Source of the DNA: MA-ANB-1 sp965216445
Lineage (GTDB): Bacteria; Actinomycetota; Acidimicrobiia; Spongiisociales; ZC4RG35
NCBI GenBank assembly: GCA_965216445.1
Contig: OZ244166.1
Coordinates: 248,001-312,000 of the forward strand
Length of the DNA: 64,000 bases
Reading direction: 5' to 3'
The notes below the pieces were generated by a model, which was given only the letters and a program-made list of their open reading frames with translations, made no database searches and was not told the DNA's origin. A program made the translations under genes and the position numbers. Below are positions 49,771-57,959 of the stretch, in pieces (within the stretch, counting starts at the first letter, position 1; each line of letters begins with the position of its first letter).

Positions 49771-50712
49771 ATGTCGAATCGGTCTATGGACGTATCGGCC
49801 CGTCGACGCTCCGGAATTCTTCTTGCGATTGCCACAGCCGTGATCAGCGGATTTGCCGTCTTCGTCAACGGATACGGTGTGAGAGCCTGGGTTGAAGTCA
49901 CCGATACGACCACCTACACCACGCTCAAGAACACGTTCGCCGCATTGATTATCCTCGGAGTAGTTGGCCTCCGCGTGAAGACAACCAGCTCACGGATCCA
50001 GTTGGCTTCACTGAAGCGAGACCAGTGGTGGAAGCTTGGCGCAATAGCGATCTTTGGTGGTGCCATTCCGTTCGCTTTGTTCTTCGAAGGTTTGGCCCAG
50101 GCGACTTCAGTGCAAGCAGCCTTCATCCACAAAACCTTGATCATTTGGGTGGCAATCCTGGCTTTGGTTTTCTTGAGAGAGAAACTCGGATGGCCTCATG
50201 TTCTGGCGATCGGCCTTCTCGTTTGGGGTCAGATGGTGTTGGTCGGCAACCTAGGCGACGTTGCGTTTGGCCGCGGTGAGCTGATGATCCTGGGCGCAAC
50301 ACTGATGTGGTCGGTCGAAGTGGTGATCGCCAAGAAAGCTCTGATGTCGGTTCCATCATCGACGGTTGCAGTGTTTCGGATGGCTGGCGGAGCGCTGGTG
50401 CTGATCGGATTGTTGTTGGTAAGCGGAGTTGGTGTCGACTGGGCGGCCGTTTCGTCCACACATTGGATGTGGATCTTTGTGACCGGCGCATTTCTGGCCG
50501 GATACGTCCTGACCTGGTTCGAGGCGCTTTCCCGGGCGCCAGCCGTTGATGTTACCGCAGTCCTGGTAGCTGGAGCGGTCATCACAGCGGCGTTGCAAAC
50601 CTCGGTCCGGGGCGTTCCCCTTCCTGATGCGTCGGGTCTGGTTCTTCTTCTTGCCGGCGCCGGAGTTGCGTTTGTCGCCTCGTGGCGGCGCCGCCCCCGT
50701 GTCGGGCAGTGA
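49771..50712 (+). CDS. EamA/DMT family transporter
   Basis: The protein of about 313 residues starts at ATG 49771 or 49786. It has ten hydrophobic segments arranged as two EamA repeats, the first ending near residue 145 (Q-A-A-F-I-H-K-T-L-I-I-W-V-A-I-L near 110) and the second near 305. DMT transporters export or import metabolites such as amino acids or nucleotide sugars. Its stop overlaps the GTG of the next gene (GTGA), so the two are coupled. It is divergent from the hydrogenase operon. Confidence 0.85.
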   Translation: MSNRSMDVSARRRSGILLAIATAVISGFAVFVNGYGVRAWVEVTDTTTYTTLKNTFAALIILGVVGLRVKTTSSRIQLASLKRDQWWKLGAIAIFGGAIPFALFFEGLAQATSVQAAFIHKTLIIWVAILALVFLREKLGWPHVLAIGLLVWGQMVLVGNLGDVAFGRGELMILGATLMWSVEVVIAKKALMSVPSSTVAVFRMAGGALVLIGLLLVSGVGVDWAAVSSTHWMWIFVTGAFLAGYVLTWFEALSRAPAVDVTAVLVAGAVITAALQTSVRGVPLPDASGLVLLLAGAGVAFVASWRRRPRVGQ

Positions 50713-51455
50713 GCGACGGACCTGCCCTATTCTGCTCTTATGCGATGCCTCCCAATCGTTTGGGCTATTGCGGCCCCGATGGCAAAGACGAGATGCAAGC
50801 GATTGCCGGTCAATTGCTGTTCGACGACGTGGAACCAAGCCGCATCGTGGGTGCCTTTGACGGCGCCTGGCCTTATCTCGAACTGATCGGTCGTCTCGCA
50901 GGGCGTGACCCTCTGTCCAGAGAAGTGGTTGAGGCCTACTGGATCGGAAACCCGATTCTCGACTCAATCGACCTCACTTACTGGGGCAACTCGGTTTCGG
51001 ATCGTTTCAAGGCGCAGGCAGGGGCTCGCTGGGAGCGGGTCGGCGAAGCGCTTCAGCACGGCGGCGCACCCAACCATGCTTTCCACGTCTTTTGCGTCTA
51101 TCCGTGGGTTGGGCTCCTGGCGGAAGGTTTCGTCGAGCCGAGCCTCCAGGTGCTTGACCGTTGCCGTGTCGGCTGGGGAAGGGTTGTTGCCAGGGGAGAG
51201 GGCTACAGCATTGTCCGCCGATTTCCACTCACCTGGAGAGACGACTCATTGACCCTGGATGCCCCTACTGAGGATCGCTACTACACCGTCCCAACACTTC
51301 AGGTTCGTACCGGCGATGTCGTTTCCCTCCATTGGGATTATGTCTGCCAACGCCTCGACGAAGCCCAGCATCGGAGGCTGCGACGCATACATGACTTGCA
51401 CCTGGCCACTGCCAACCGCGAGTTGCAGGCAGCGAGGTTGGAACCGGCGCACTGA
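50709..51455 (+). CDS. DUF6390-like protein, hydrogenase-associated
   Basis: The 248-residue soluble protein starts at GTG 50709. It opens F-C-S-Y-A-M-P-P-N-R-L-G-Y-C-G-P-D and contains F-D-G-A-W-P-Y-L-E-L-I near residue 53, V-E-A-Y-W-I-G-N near 76, H-A-F-H-V-F-C-V-Y-P-W-V-G-L near 126, and L-D-R-C-R-V-G-W-G near 153. I recognise this layout as the DUF6390 family, which I recall as being found near [NiFe]-hydrogenase genes in actinobacteria. A role in hydrogenase assembly or regulation is inferred from that association and from its position here. Confidence 0.7.
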   Translation: MSDGPALFCSYAMPPNRLGYCGPDGKDEMQAIAGQLLFDDVEPSRIVGAFDGAWPYLELIGRLAGRDPLSREVVEAYWIGNPILDSIDLTYWGNSVSDRFKAQAGARWERVGEALQHGGAPNHAFHVFCVYPWVGLLAEGFVEPSLQVLDRCRVGWGRVVARGEGYSIVRRFPLTWRDDSLTLDAPTEDRYYTVPTLQVRTGDVVSLHWDYVCQRLDEAQHRRLRRIHDLHLATANRELQAARLEPAH

Positions 51456-51500
51456 GCCCGCGGGCTGAGGTTCACGGTGGAGGGTTAATCTGCGCTCTCG

Positions 51501-52625
51501 ATGACTGCAGAGCGGTTCAGCCTTAAAGATCACCTCTTCAACCCGAAGAAGGTGGCCTACCTGGGCCAACTCTTGGCGAACGGAATTCCAGGGTTCGATC
51601 GATCGGGGTTCGAATCGGCGGTGATCGACCAGCTTCCCGACCTTGAACTGAAACAACGAATCGCGATGATTGCCGATGAGCTCAAGCCGAGACTCAACTC
51701 TGACTTCGAAAAGGCAGCCGATCAGATCCGGGCGGCGTTGCCGCCACCGCTGGACCCAACCCTGTCCGACGATGACTTCGGGGACTTCATCCTCGCCCCT
51801 TTCGGCAAGTACGTCGAAGACAACGGTTTGGATCACTTCGAGGCGTCAATGGGTGTTCTCAAGGACCTGACGATGAGGTTTTCGATGGAGGGTTCGGTTC
51901 GCCCGTTCATCAACCAGGACCTAGAACGAGCATTGGAGCTGTTCACCGACTGGGTCCGGGACGAGAACTATCACGTCCGCCGCCTGGTTAGTGAAAGCAC
52001 CAGACCCACTCTCCCGTGGGCGCCGCGGATTGCCCTTGATATCCACGCTCCACTGCCACTCTTGGACGTTCTGCATGCCGATCCGACCCGCTACGTAACG
52101 CGATCTGTCGCCAATCATCTCAATGACATCTCGAAGGTCGACCCCGCTGCGGTGATCGACCGATTGCGCAAATGGGGGGACCTGGGGAAACAGGCAGACT
52201 CTGAACTCGAGTGGATCAGCAAACATGCTCTGCGCACCCTGATCAAACAGGGGAATCCCGATGCGATGGAGGCACTTGGGTTTCCACCGGACCCTCCAGT
52301 TTCTATCGACTTCGTTCAGTTGTCAGACCGGGTAGCTCCAGGTGACTTCCTCGAGTTCGAGATCTCGGTTTTGGCACACTCGGACACTCGATTGATCGTC
52401 GACTATGCAGTCCACTTCGTGAAGAAGAACGGAGAACGCAAACCCAAGGTCTTCAAACTGAAACAGCTAACGCTATCGGCCGGAGAATCGATGTTGGTCA
52501 AAAAGCGGCATCGGATGAAGGCCGATGCGACCACTTTCACCCTGTACCCCGGTGCACATCTGATCTCCGTGATGGCTAATGGCACGGCTGTGGCGGACGG
52601 GACGTTTGAGATTCTTGAATCCTGA
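51501..52625 (+). CDS. DNA alkylation repair protein (AlkD/HEAT-like)
   Basis: The 374-residue protein has a helical repeat domain (residues 1-245) with D-E-N-Y-H-V-R-R-L-V-S-E-S-T-R-P-T-L-P-W near 155-172 and P-T-R-Y-V-T-R-S-V-A-N-H-L-N-D near 197-211, patterns typical of AlkD-type DNA glycosylase HEAT repeats. A beta-rich C-terminal domain (about 265-374) is present, which is common in the longer subfamily. It would act on alkylated bases in DNA. No usual ribosome binding site is seen before ATG 51501; TAATCT lies nine bases upstream. Confidence 0.85.
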   Translation: MTAERFSLKDHLFNPKKVAYLGQLLANGIPGFDRSGFESAVIDQLPDLELKQRIAMIADELKPRLNSDFEKAADQIRAALPPPLDPTLSDDDFGDFILAPFGKYVEDNGLDHFEASMGVLKDLTMRFSMEGSVRPFINQDLERALELFTDWVRDENYHVRRLVSESTRPTLPWAPRIALDIHAPLPLLDVLHADPTRYVTRSVANHLNDISKVDPAAVIDRLRKWGDLGKQADSELEWISKHALRTLIKQGNPDAMEALGFPPDPPVSIDFVQLSDRVAPGDFLEFEISVLAHSDTRLIVDYAVHFVKKNGERKPKVFKLKQLTLSAGESMLVKKRHRMKADATTFTLYPGAHLISVMANGTAVADGTFEILES

Positions 52626-52650
52626 CCGCCGGCCGTGTCGTGTTGTTGCG

Positions 52651-52983
52651 CTACTCGAAAGGCACCGGAGTGAGCTCAAAGACCTCGATCGAGTAATTAC
52701 CAAGGCCCTCACTCAAGTAAGGGTGACCGTCAGCTAGTCCCTTTGCCGCATCGAGGCTGTCCGCCTCGACAATTGAGTAGCCCGTCAGTTTGGCTGCATC
52801 CCCGGTTGATCCGTCGTCGACGAGAGACACGCCTTCGCCGAAAGGTGCACCGATGTCAGATAGGGCGTCTCCGACTCGACCCATCCACTCACCCCACTTG
52901 GCCATGACTTCCGCACCCTGCTCCTCGGTCATCTCGGACATGTCGGTCGCTTCGCCTTTGTAAATAAGCATGTAGCGCGCCAT
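52651..52983 (-). CDS. YCII-related domain protein
   Basis: The 110-residue protein starts at ATG 52983 after AAGGAGG. It has M-A-R-Y-M-L-I-Y-K-G at the N-terminus, a central helix, and the strand-helix T-G-Y-S-I-V-E-A-D-S-L-D-A-A-K near residues 67-81, the YCII dimeric alpha/beta pattern. The His-Asp pair of catalytic YCII proteins is only partly conserved (G-H-P-Y near 85). Function unknown, cytoplasmic. Confidence 0.85.
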   Translation of the reverse strand: MARYMLIYKGEATDMSEMTEEQGAEVMAKWGEWMGRVGDALSDIGAPFGEGVSLVDDGSTGDAAKLTGYSIVEADSLDAAKGLADGHPYLSEGLGNYSIEVFELTPVPFE

Positions 52984-53169
52984 CTGAGCCTCCTTGCTCG
53001 TAATTTAGTTGGAACTATAGCGGTCTGTGTTGGTCTATTTCAACTGTGACTAAAACACGGTCTTGAGCAACGACTCGCGGAACCGAATGGACTCAGAACT
53101 CCGCATCAAACGGATAGCTATCGGAGTTTGGCTGCCAATTGCAAGCCACTCGCCGGTTGCCCCTGGGTG

Positions 53170-53583
53170 TCAGTCACCTGGGTGGTAGTTCACCTGCCAG
53201 TTGTGGCCGTACCGGTCGGTGCACGACCCGAAGAAGTCACCCCAGAACTGCTTCTCGTACGGCATGGTGACCCTCCCGCCCTCAGCGAGAGAACGGAAGA
53301 TCTGTTCCGCCTGCTCCTCTGAATCGGGCGCGATGCTGGTTGCGATCGAGTTGGCGGAAACCGGTTGGTCGTCAGCGCTCTGTCGATCCGACCCCATCAC
53401 GGCCTGACCGTCGCCGAGCATGAGGGTCACGTGGAGGACACGGTCGGCGTCAGCTGGATCGTGATCGGGCCACATTGAGTACCGACTCGCTTCCATCAGT
53501 TCTCCTCCGAAGACCGACTGGTAGAACTGGAAGGCCTCTTCGCAGTCTCCATTGAAAGTCAGGTAAGGGTTCACTGCAGGCAT
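53170..53583 (-). CDS. VOC family protein (PhnB-like)
   Basis: The 137-residue protein starts at ATG 53583 after AAAGGAG. It opens P-Y-L-T-F-N-G-D-C-E-E-A-F-Q-F-Y near residues 6-21 and ends G-S-C-T-D-R-Y-G-H-N-W-Q, the PhnB/3-demethylubiquinone-methyltransferase-like VOC pattern. It probably binds a small ligand or metal as a dimer. It precedes the YCII gene on the same strand, but the gap of about 190 bases argues against tight coupling. Confidence 0.85.
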   Translation of the reverse strand: MPAVNPYLTFNGDCEEAFQFYQSVFGGELMEASRYSMWPDHDPADADRVLHVTLMLGDGQAVMGSDRQSADDQPVSANSIATSIAPDSEEQAEQIFRSLAEGGRVTMPYEKQFWGDFFGSCTDRYGHNWQVNYHPGD

Positions 53584-53612
53584 GGTTGTCTCCTTTGTGT
53601 CTCGGTTCGATC

Positions 53613-54371
53613 CTATGCGCGACGCCGAACGACTGTGTCTCGATCCCTGATCTCAACGGGCTCGAAGCCGCAACTGTCGTACAGCCGTCTCGGGCCTCGG
53701 AATCCGTCTCCATCGTGCTGTGGGTTGTCATTAAATGGGTAGCCCTCAACCCAGTCGACCCCTCGCTCCGCTGCGTCGGCGAGTACCCGCTCCATCAGCG
53801 CACGGGCCAGGCCATGGTTCCTGTAGGGCGGGGCGACGACGAAACATGAGATGCCCGCGATGGAGCCGGGGTTTGGGCCCTGGGGATCGACATCTTCGTA
53901 CTTGCGATATGCCGCTCGGCTGGAGGCGTTTACCCATCCGGCGGGTCGTCCGTCGACGTAAGCCAGATATCCAAAAGCTGTGCCGTCGCGCAACAGACCG
54001 ATCATGCGCTCCCGCCTCTGGCCCCATTCGAGGGCTTCGTCAAGCGGCGGTTCGCCAGGTCGGTCGATGAATGGTTCCAGGCAGTAGCAGGCGGCCCATT
54101 CCGGCTTGCCTACGAAAGCGTCGTGGTCAAAGAAAGCCAACCAGTCTGCGATCCGCTCCTCGGTGACCGGATGAACGTCGACCTCGCCGATCTCGTCGAG
54201 ACGTTGCGATGGGCCGGTCAACCGTTGGGTGGCCTCCGCATAGTTCCTTATTGCCTGGTCCGGGTAGGGCCACTCGTGGTTGGTACGAGCGTGCCCAAGG
54301 AATCGATCACCAAGTTGCTCGAGGTTGTCTGCGTCAACAATCTCCGTACATTCGAAACAAGTCAGCCGCAC
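53613..54371 (-). CDS. GNAT acetyltransferase with N-terminal DUF1059-like segment
   Basis: The 252-residue protein starts at GTG 54371 with AGGAGG nine bases away. Residues 1-45 (C-F-E-C-T then H-A-R-T-N-H-E-W-P-Y-P-D) look like a DUF1059-type small Cys/His domain. The GNAT domain (about 65-245) has W-A-A-C-Y-C-L near 93, V-A-P-P-Y-R-N-H-G-L-A-R-A-L near 177-190 (acetyl-CoA loop), and Y-D-S-C-G-F near 230. This resembles GNATs with a specialised substrate lid. The acceptor is unknown. Confidence 0.8.
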   Translation of the reverse strand: MRLTCFECTEIVDADNLEQLGDRFLGHARTNHEWPYPDQAIRNYAEATQRLTGPSQRLDEIGEVDVHPVTEERIADWLAFFDHDAFVGKPEWAACYCLEPFIDRPGEPPLDEALEWGQRRERMIGLLRDGTAFGYLAYVDGRPAGWVNASSRAAYRKYEDVDPQGPNPGSIAGISCFVVAPPYRNHGLARALMERVLADAAERGVDWVEGYPFNDNPQHDGDGFRGPRRLYDSCGFEPVEIRDRDTVVRRRA

Positions 54372-54532
54372 GTTGCAGGTCCTCCTGATCGGCAGATATC
54401 ACCGGAGACTACCGAGACAAGAGTCTCACTGAATTGTCGTGATCGCGGGCAACGTCCTGTTGCGGACACTGCCGACACACGGTGGCAATCCCTCAGATGT
54501 CTATTGCGGAGACAAGAAAAGGAGGATTGCTA

Positions 54533-56275
54533 ATGATCCGATCTCTAACGGCGAGGAGAACCACGCGATGGTTCTCTCTTATTGCCGTACTTGCCTTGGT
54601 AATTGCCGCATGTGGCGGTACTGAAACAACAGAAACCACCGAAGCCGATACGACAACAACCACAGGCGAAACTACAACCACGCCTCCAACTACCGCTCCC
54701 GCGGCCGTGGAGGGTGACTGTCCCGACGCATTCTGCGTGAAGTACAACATTCACCCGGATGCTGCATGGGCAGACGGAACCCCGGTGACCGCAGATGACT
54801 TTGCGTTCACCATGGAAACGATTCTGAACGAACAGCTCGACATCACAACCCGTGAGGGGTACAACAAGATGTCGGGATTCGAGATCGTCGACGACAAGAC
54901 GTTCTTGGCCATCTTCGGTGAGCTTTATGCACCGTGGCAAACGCTGTTCGCGCCGATCATTCCCAAGCACGAACTCGAAGGCAAGCCCTTCAACTCGTAT
55001 TGGGACGAGTTGATCACTCTGGGTTCGGGACCATTCGTAATGGAAGAATGGGTCCTCGACCAGCGGATCGTCCTGCAGAAGAACGAGAACTACTGGTCAT
55101 CCGAAGAGCGCGCCACTGGCGACCCCATTGGTGATGTGGAGACGATCAACATCGTCTTCCTCGAAGATAGCCAGACGCAGGTACAAGCCCTCAAGGGTCA
55201 AGAAATCGACATGTTCTACCCTCAGCCCCAGGTTTCACTGGTGCAAGAGGTCGACGCCATTGAGGGTGTCGAGTGGGAAGCCAGCCTTGGTCCCGTATGG
55301 GAGCACTTCGACTTCAACCACTCCGATCCACTGCTGAGCCAGACGTTCATTCGTCAGGCATTTGCACAGGCAATCGACCGGGATTCAATTGTTGAGGCAA
55401 TCGTGCGTCCAATCGCCGCCGATGCTGTGCCATTGAACAACTCGGTGTGGATGAACGGAACCGCGTTCTACGAAGACCACTTCAGCCAATACCCGTACGA
55501 TCCGGTCGCCGCTGAGGCGTATCTCACCGACAACGGATGTGTCAAGGGTGCAGACGGGATCTACGAGTGCGACGGACAGCGTCTCTCCTTCAACTGGACC
55601 ACTACGGCCGGTAACGAAGGACGTGAGCTGCAATTCGCATTGGCGCAGGCCAACCTGGCTGAGATCGGTATCGAGGTCAACGCGGCCTTCGGTCCTGCCT
55701 CAGAGGTATTCGCCGACGCGTTCTTGTTCGGTGACAACACGGTGTGGCAGATCTTCAACTTCGCATGGGTCGGATCCCCTGACCCCGCTGGTGGAAACAC
55801 CCTGTACTACTGCGAAGGTGGAGCTTCGAACGGATTTGGTGACAACAACAACATCAGATACTGCGACGAAGAAGTCGATGCCTTGGTGAGGGAAACGGAC
55901 ACACTTGTTGACCCAGCCGCTCGTGCGGCCAAGTACAACGAAGCGGATGCCCTCTTCCTCAACGAAGTACCGCTTATCCCGCTGTACCAGAAGCCGACAT
56001 TCTTCGCCTGGAACACAGACATCCAGGGCCCAGCGGACAACTCAACACAGGTTGGTCCGTTCTGGAATGTTGGAGCCTGGACCGGTAAGGAACTCATCAC
56101 ATACGGTGCTGACCAACAGCCCGACTCGATGAACGTCCTTGAGCCAGACGGCAACCTGTTTGCAGCTGGCTTGGTGTCAACGGCCGTCCTCGAGGGCGCA
56201 TACGTTGTCCTCCCGGACTTCTCCTACAAAGAGCAGCTGATCACCAGCGCCGAGCCGATTGTTCCCGCCGGCTAG
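54533..56275 (+). CDS. Peptide/nickel-type ABC solute-binding lipoprotein, N-lobe shortened
   Basis: The 580-residue product starts at ATG 54533 after AGGAGG. It has lipobox L-A-L-V-I-A-A-C (Cys27), a Thr-rich linker, then immediately Y-N-I-H-P-D-A-A-W-A-D-G-T-P-V-T-A-D-D-F (about residues 72-91), a motif that in SBP family 5 usually comes after a first lobe of 60 or more residues. The rest (L-I-T-L-G-S-G-P-F, R-Q-A-F-A-Q-A-I-D-R, W-N-V-G-A-W-T-G) is a normal family 5 protein. No permease or ATPase genes follow, so it is an orphan here. Confidence 0.8.
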   Translation: MIRSLTARRTTRWFSLIAVLALVIAACGGTETTETTEADTTTTTGETTTTPPTTAPAAVEGDCPDAFCVKYNIHPDAAWADGTPVTADDFAFTMETILNEQLDITTREGYNKMSGFEIVDDKTFLAIFGELYAPWQTLFAPIIPKHELEGKPFNSYWDELITLGSGPFVMEEWVLDQRIVLQKNENYWSSEERATGDPIGDVETINIVFLEDSQTQVQALKGQEIDMFYPQPQVSLVQEVDAIEGVEWEASLGPVWEHFDFNHSDPLLSQTFIRQAFAQAIDRDSIVEAIVRPIAADAVPLNNSVWMNGTAFYEDHFSQYPYDPVAAEAYLTDNGCVKGADGIYECDGQRLSFNWTTTAGNEGRELQFALAQANLAEIGIEVNAAFGPASEVFADAFLFGDNTVWQIFNFAWVGSPDPAGGNTLYYCEGGASNGFGDNNNIRYCDEEVDALVRETDTLVDPAARAAKYNEADALFLNEVPLIPLYQKPTFFAWNTDIQGPADNSTQVGPFWNVGAWTGKELITYGADQQPDSMNVLEPDGNLFAAGLVSTAVLEGAYVVLPDFSYKEQLITSAEPIVPAG

Positions 56276-56288
56276 TTCACACATCAAC

Positions 56289-56330
56289 GACAGAGGGACA
56301 GGGAGTCGCCGTAAGGCGGCTCCCTCTGTC
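56289..56330 (+). terminator. Two-tier terminator hairpin
   Basis: GACAGAGGGA (56289-56298) and TCCCTCTGTC (56321-56330) form a perfect 10-bp stem enclosing GCC-gtaa-GGC. It lies 14 bases after the SBP stop. Confidence 0.8.
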
Positions 56331-56333
56331 ATT

Positions 56334-56945
56334 GGGAACGCTTCGCGTTCCTTGATTCGACCTCAGGTCGAATTCCGGAATCCAGAGGATTCCGGGTCGG
56401 TTTGGCCCTTCGGGCCGCACCACGACGTCGAGTTGCGAAGCAACTCGCAAGGAACGCCGAAGGCGTTCCCGCTCTCCCTCCAAAGGCGAAACCGCACAAC
56501 GACGTCGAGTTGCGAAGCAACTCGCAAGGAACGCCGAAGGCGTTCCCGCTCTCTCTCCAAAGGCGAAACCGCACAACGACGTCGAGTTGCGAAGCAACTC
56601 GCAAGGAACGCCGAAGGCGTTCCCGCTCTCCCTCCAAAGGCGAAGCCGCACAACGACGTCGAGTTGCGAAGCAACTCGCAAGGAACGCCGAAGGCGTTCC
56701 CGCTCTCCCTCCGGAGGAACGACGGGGGGAGTACCCGAGCGCAGCGAGGGGGAGGGGGGTGGCAAACCCGTCTAGGAGAGAGGTCGCGCGAGCACGTACC
56801 TGTGGTGGGAGCGTCCCCCTCCGTCTCAATCCTTTGGGGTTGAGCCACCTCCCCCTCCCGGCCCTCCTTTCAAAGGCGAAGCCGCATGGACTTATCGAGG
56901 GCGAAGCCCTCGCAAGCGACCCGAAGGGTTGTCCGAATCGGGACC
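56334..56945. repeat. Palindrome mosaic array D
   Basis: The array opens with GGAACGC-TTC-GCGTTCC, TTCGACC-tca-GGTCGAA, GGAATCC-aga-GGATTCC and GGCCC-TTC-GGGCC. It continues as a 77-bp tandem repeat and ends with module fragments shared with the other arrays (CTCCCTCC, GGAGTACC, GGGGGAGGG). All frames are open but low-complexity, so no genes are called. Confidence 0.9.
56418..56716 (+). repeat. 77-bp tandem repeat, four units
   Basis: Equivalent positions are 56427, 56504, 56581 and 56658, exactly 77 bp apart. Each unit carries CGAGTTGC-GAA-GCAACTCG and GGAACGCC-GAA-GGCGTTCC, two perfect 8-bp stems with GAA triloops, then CTCTCCCTCCAAAGGCGAA. Units differ by single bases only. Confidence 0.95.
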
Positions 56946-57017
56946 AATGGCCCTAGCAAACTAGAGACCTTGGTCGGATGGTGGAGGTTGGATTAGAACC
57001 TCAAAAAGGAGAGTGCA

Positions 57018-57398
57018 ATGCTTGGTTGGACAGGCGACATCGAAAAGCTCACCGTTGAAAACACCAACTTCCGCACAGTCGTTTACACAGGGGAACACAC
57101 CCAACTGACTTTGATGAGTCTCAAGGTTGGGGAAGATATCGGTTGGGAACAGCACAACAACCTGGATCAATTCCTCCGTTTGGAGCAGGGAACGGCTCGC
57201 CTCGACCTCGGGTCCACCGAGGACCGTGTTGACGAGTCCCACGAAATCTCTGCGGATTGGGCATTGATCGTCCCAGCCGGAACGTGGCACAACGTGGTCA
57301 ACACCGGTGAGGATGAAGTGAAACTGTATTCGCTCTATTCGCCACCGGAGCACGCCCCAGGGACGGTTCACGTCACGAAGGCAGACGACCCCCACTAG
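57018..57398 (+). CDS. Cupin domain protein
   Basis: The 126-residue protein starts at ATG 57018 after AAGGAGAG. It has the two cupin motifs: G-W-E-Q-H-N-N-L-D-Q-F-L-R-L-E-Q-G-T-A near residues 42-60, containing a His and Glu that could bind metal, and V-P-A-G-T-W-H-N-V-V-N near 88-98. Single-domain cupins of this kind act as isomerases, dioxygenases or sugar-binding proteins. It stands alone after array D. Confidence 0.85.
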   Translation: MLGWTGDIEKLTVENTNFRTVVYTGEHTQLTLMSLKVGEDIGWEQHNNLDQFLRLEQGTARLDLGSTEDRVDESHEISADWALIVPAGTWHNVVNTGEDEVKLYSLYSPPEHAPGTVHVTKADDPH

Positions 57399-57959
57399 TT
57401 AAGAGCGGTCTCTACCGAAAGACACTCTCCATCCAGACGCTGAGTCGGACGGAATGTAGTAGCTCCGAGCGAGGATCGGGGTGGCGACCGATGATGCGAG
57501 GCCACGAGCCTGTTGGCCGTCGAGAATCGGCACTCACTGCAGCTCGGCTCGCCGGTAGGATTGGACCCTCCGTCATATCCCCCGTCGCTCCCTTTGACCT
57601 GGGGTGACGCCCCGATGCCCACCGTCGATTTCGTCCGCCATCCCGATTCGGGTGACCACACACCCTTCTCGCTTTGTAACACCAGACGTCTTTGCACAGA
57701 TCCGCCGACCTCGGCCGACCAATAGATCAACAATGCTCACCCTATGCGATCGGCACCCTCGGACTAGGGTCATTTGCGGCCCAGAGGAGGTTCAGACAAT
57801 CGGAAGAAGAAACCCATCACGGCCTGCCGTTAGGCTGGAAGCACGCATTACGTCTCTATCGACCCCATCGGGCGGTTCTCGGCGGAGAATGGACATCTCC
57901 TCCCCTGGTCTAGCACAGTTGACGCGCATGCAGGCGCGTCGATCCGGTGCCGCTGGCCG
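57399..57959. other. Noncoding or unassigned stretch
   Basis: Several overlapping frames exist on both strands, all with Arg/Pro/Ser-rich translations and no ribosome binding site or motif. I see no recognisable RNA gene or repeat either. Confidence 0.4.

Noticed and set aside
56418..56716. Regular repeats that resemble a CRISPR array
   Set aside because: The 77-bp units are contiguous and almost identical throughout, with no unique spacers and no cas genes nearby.
57399..57959. RNase P RNA or tmRNA in the unassigned stretch
   Set aside because: I could not find the conserved cores of either RNA or any stable long-range stem.
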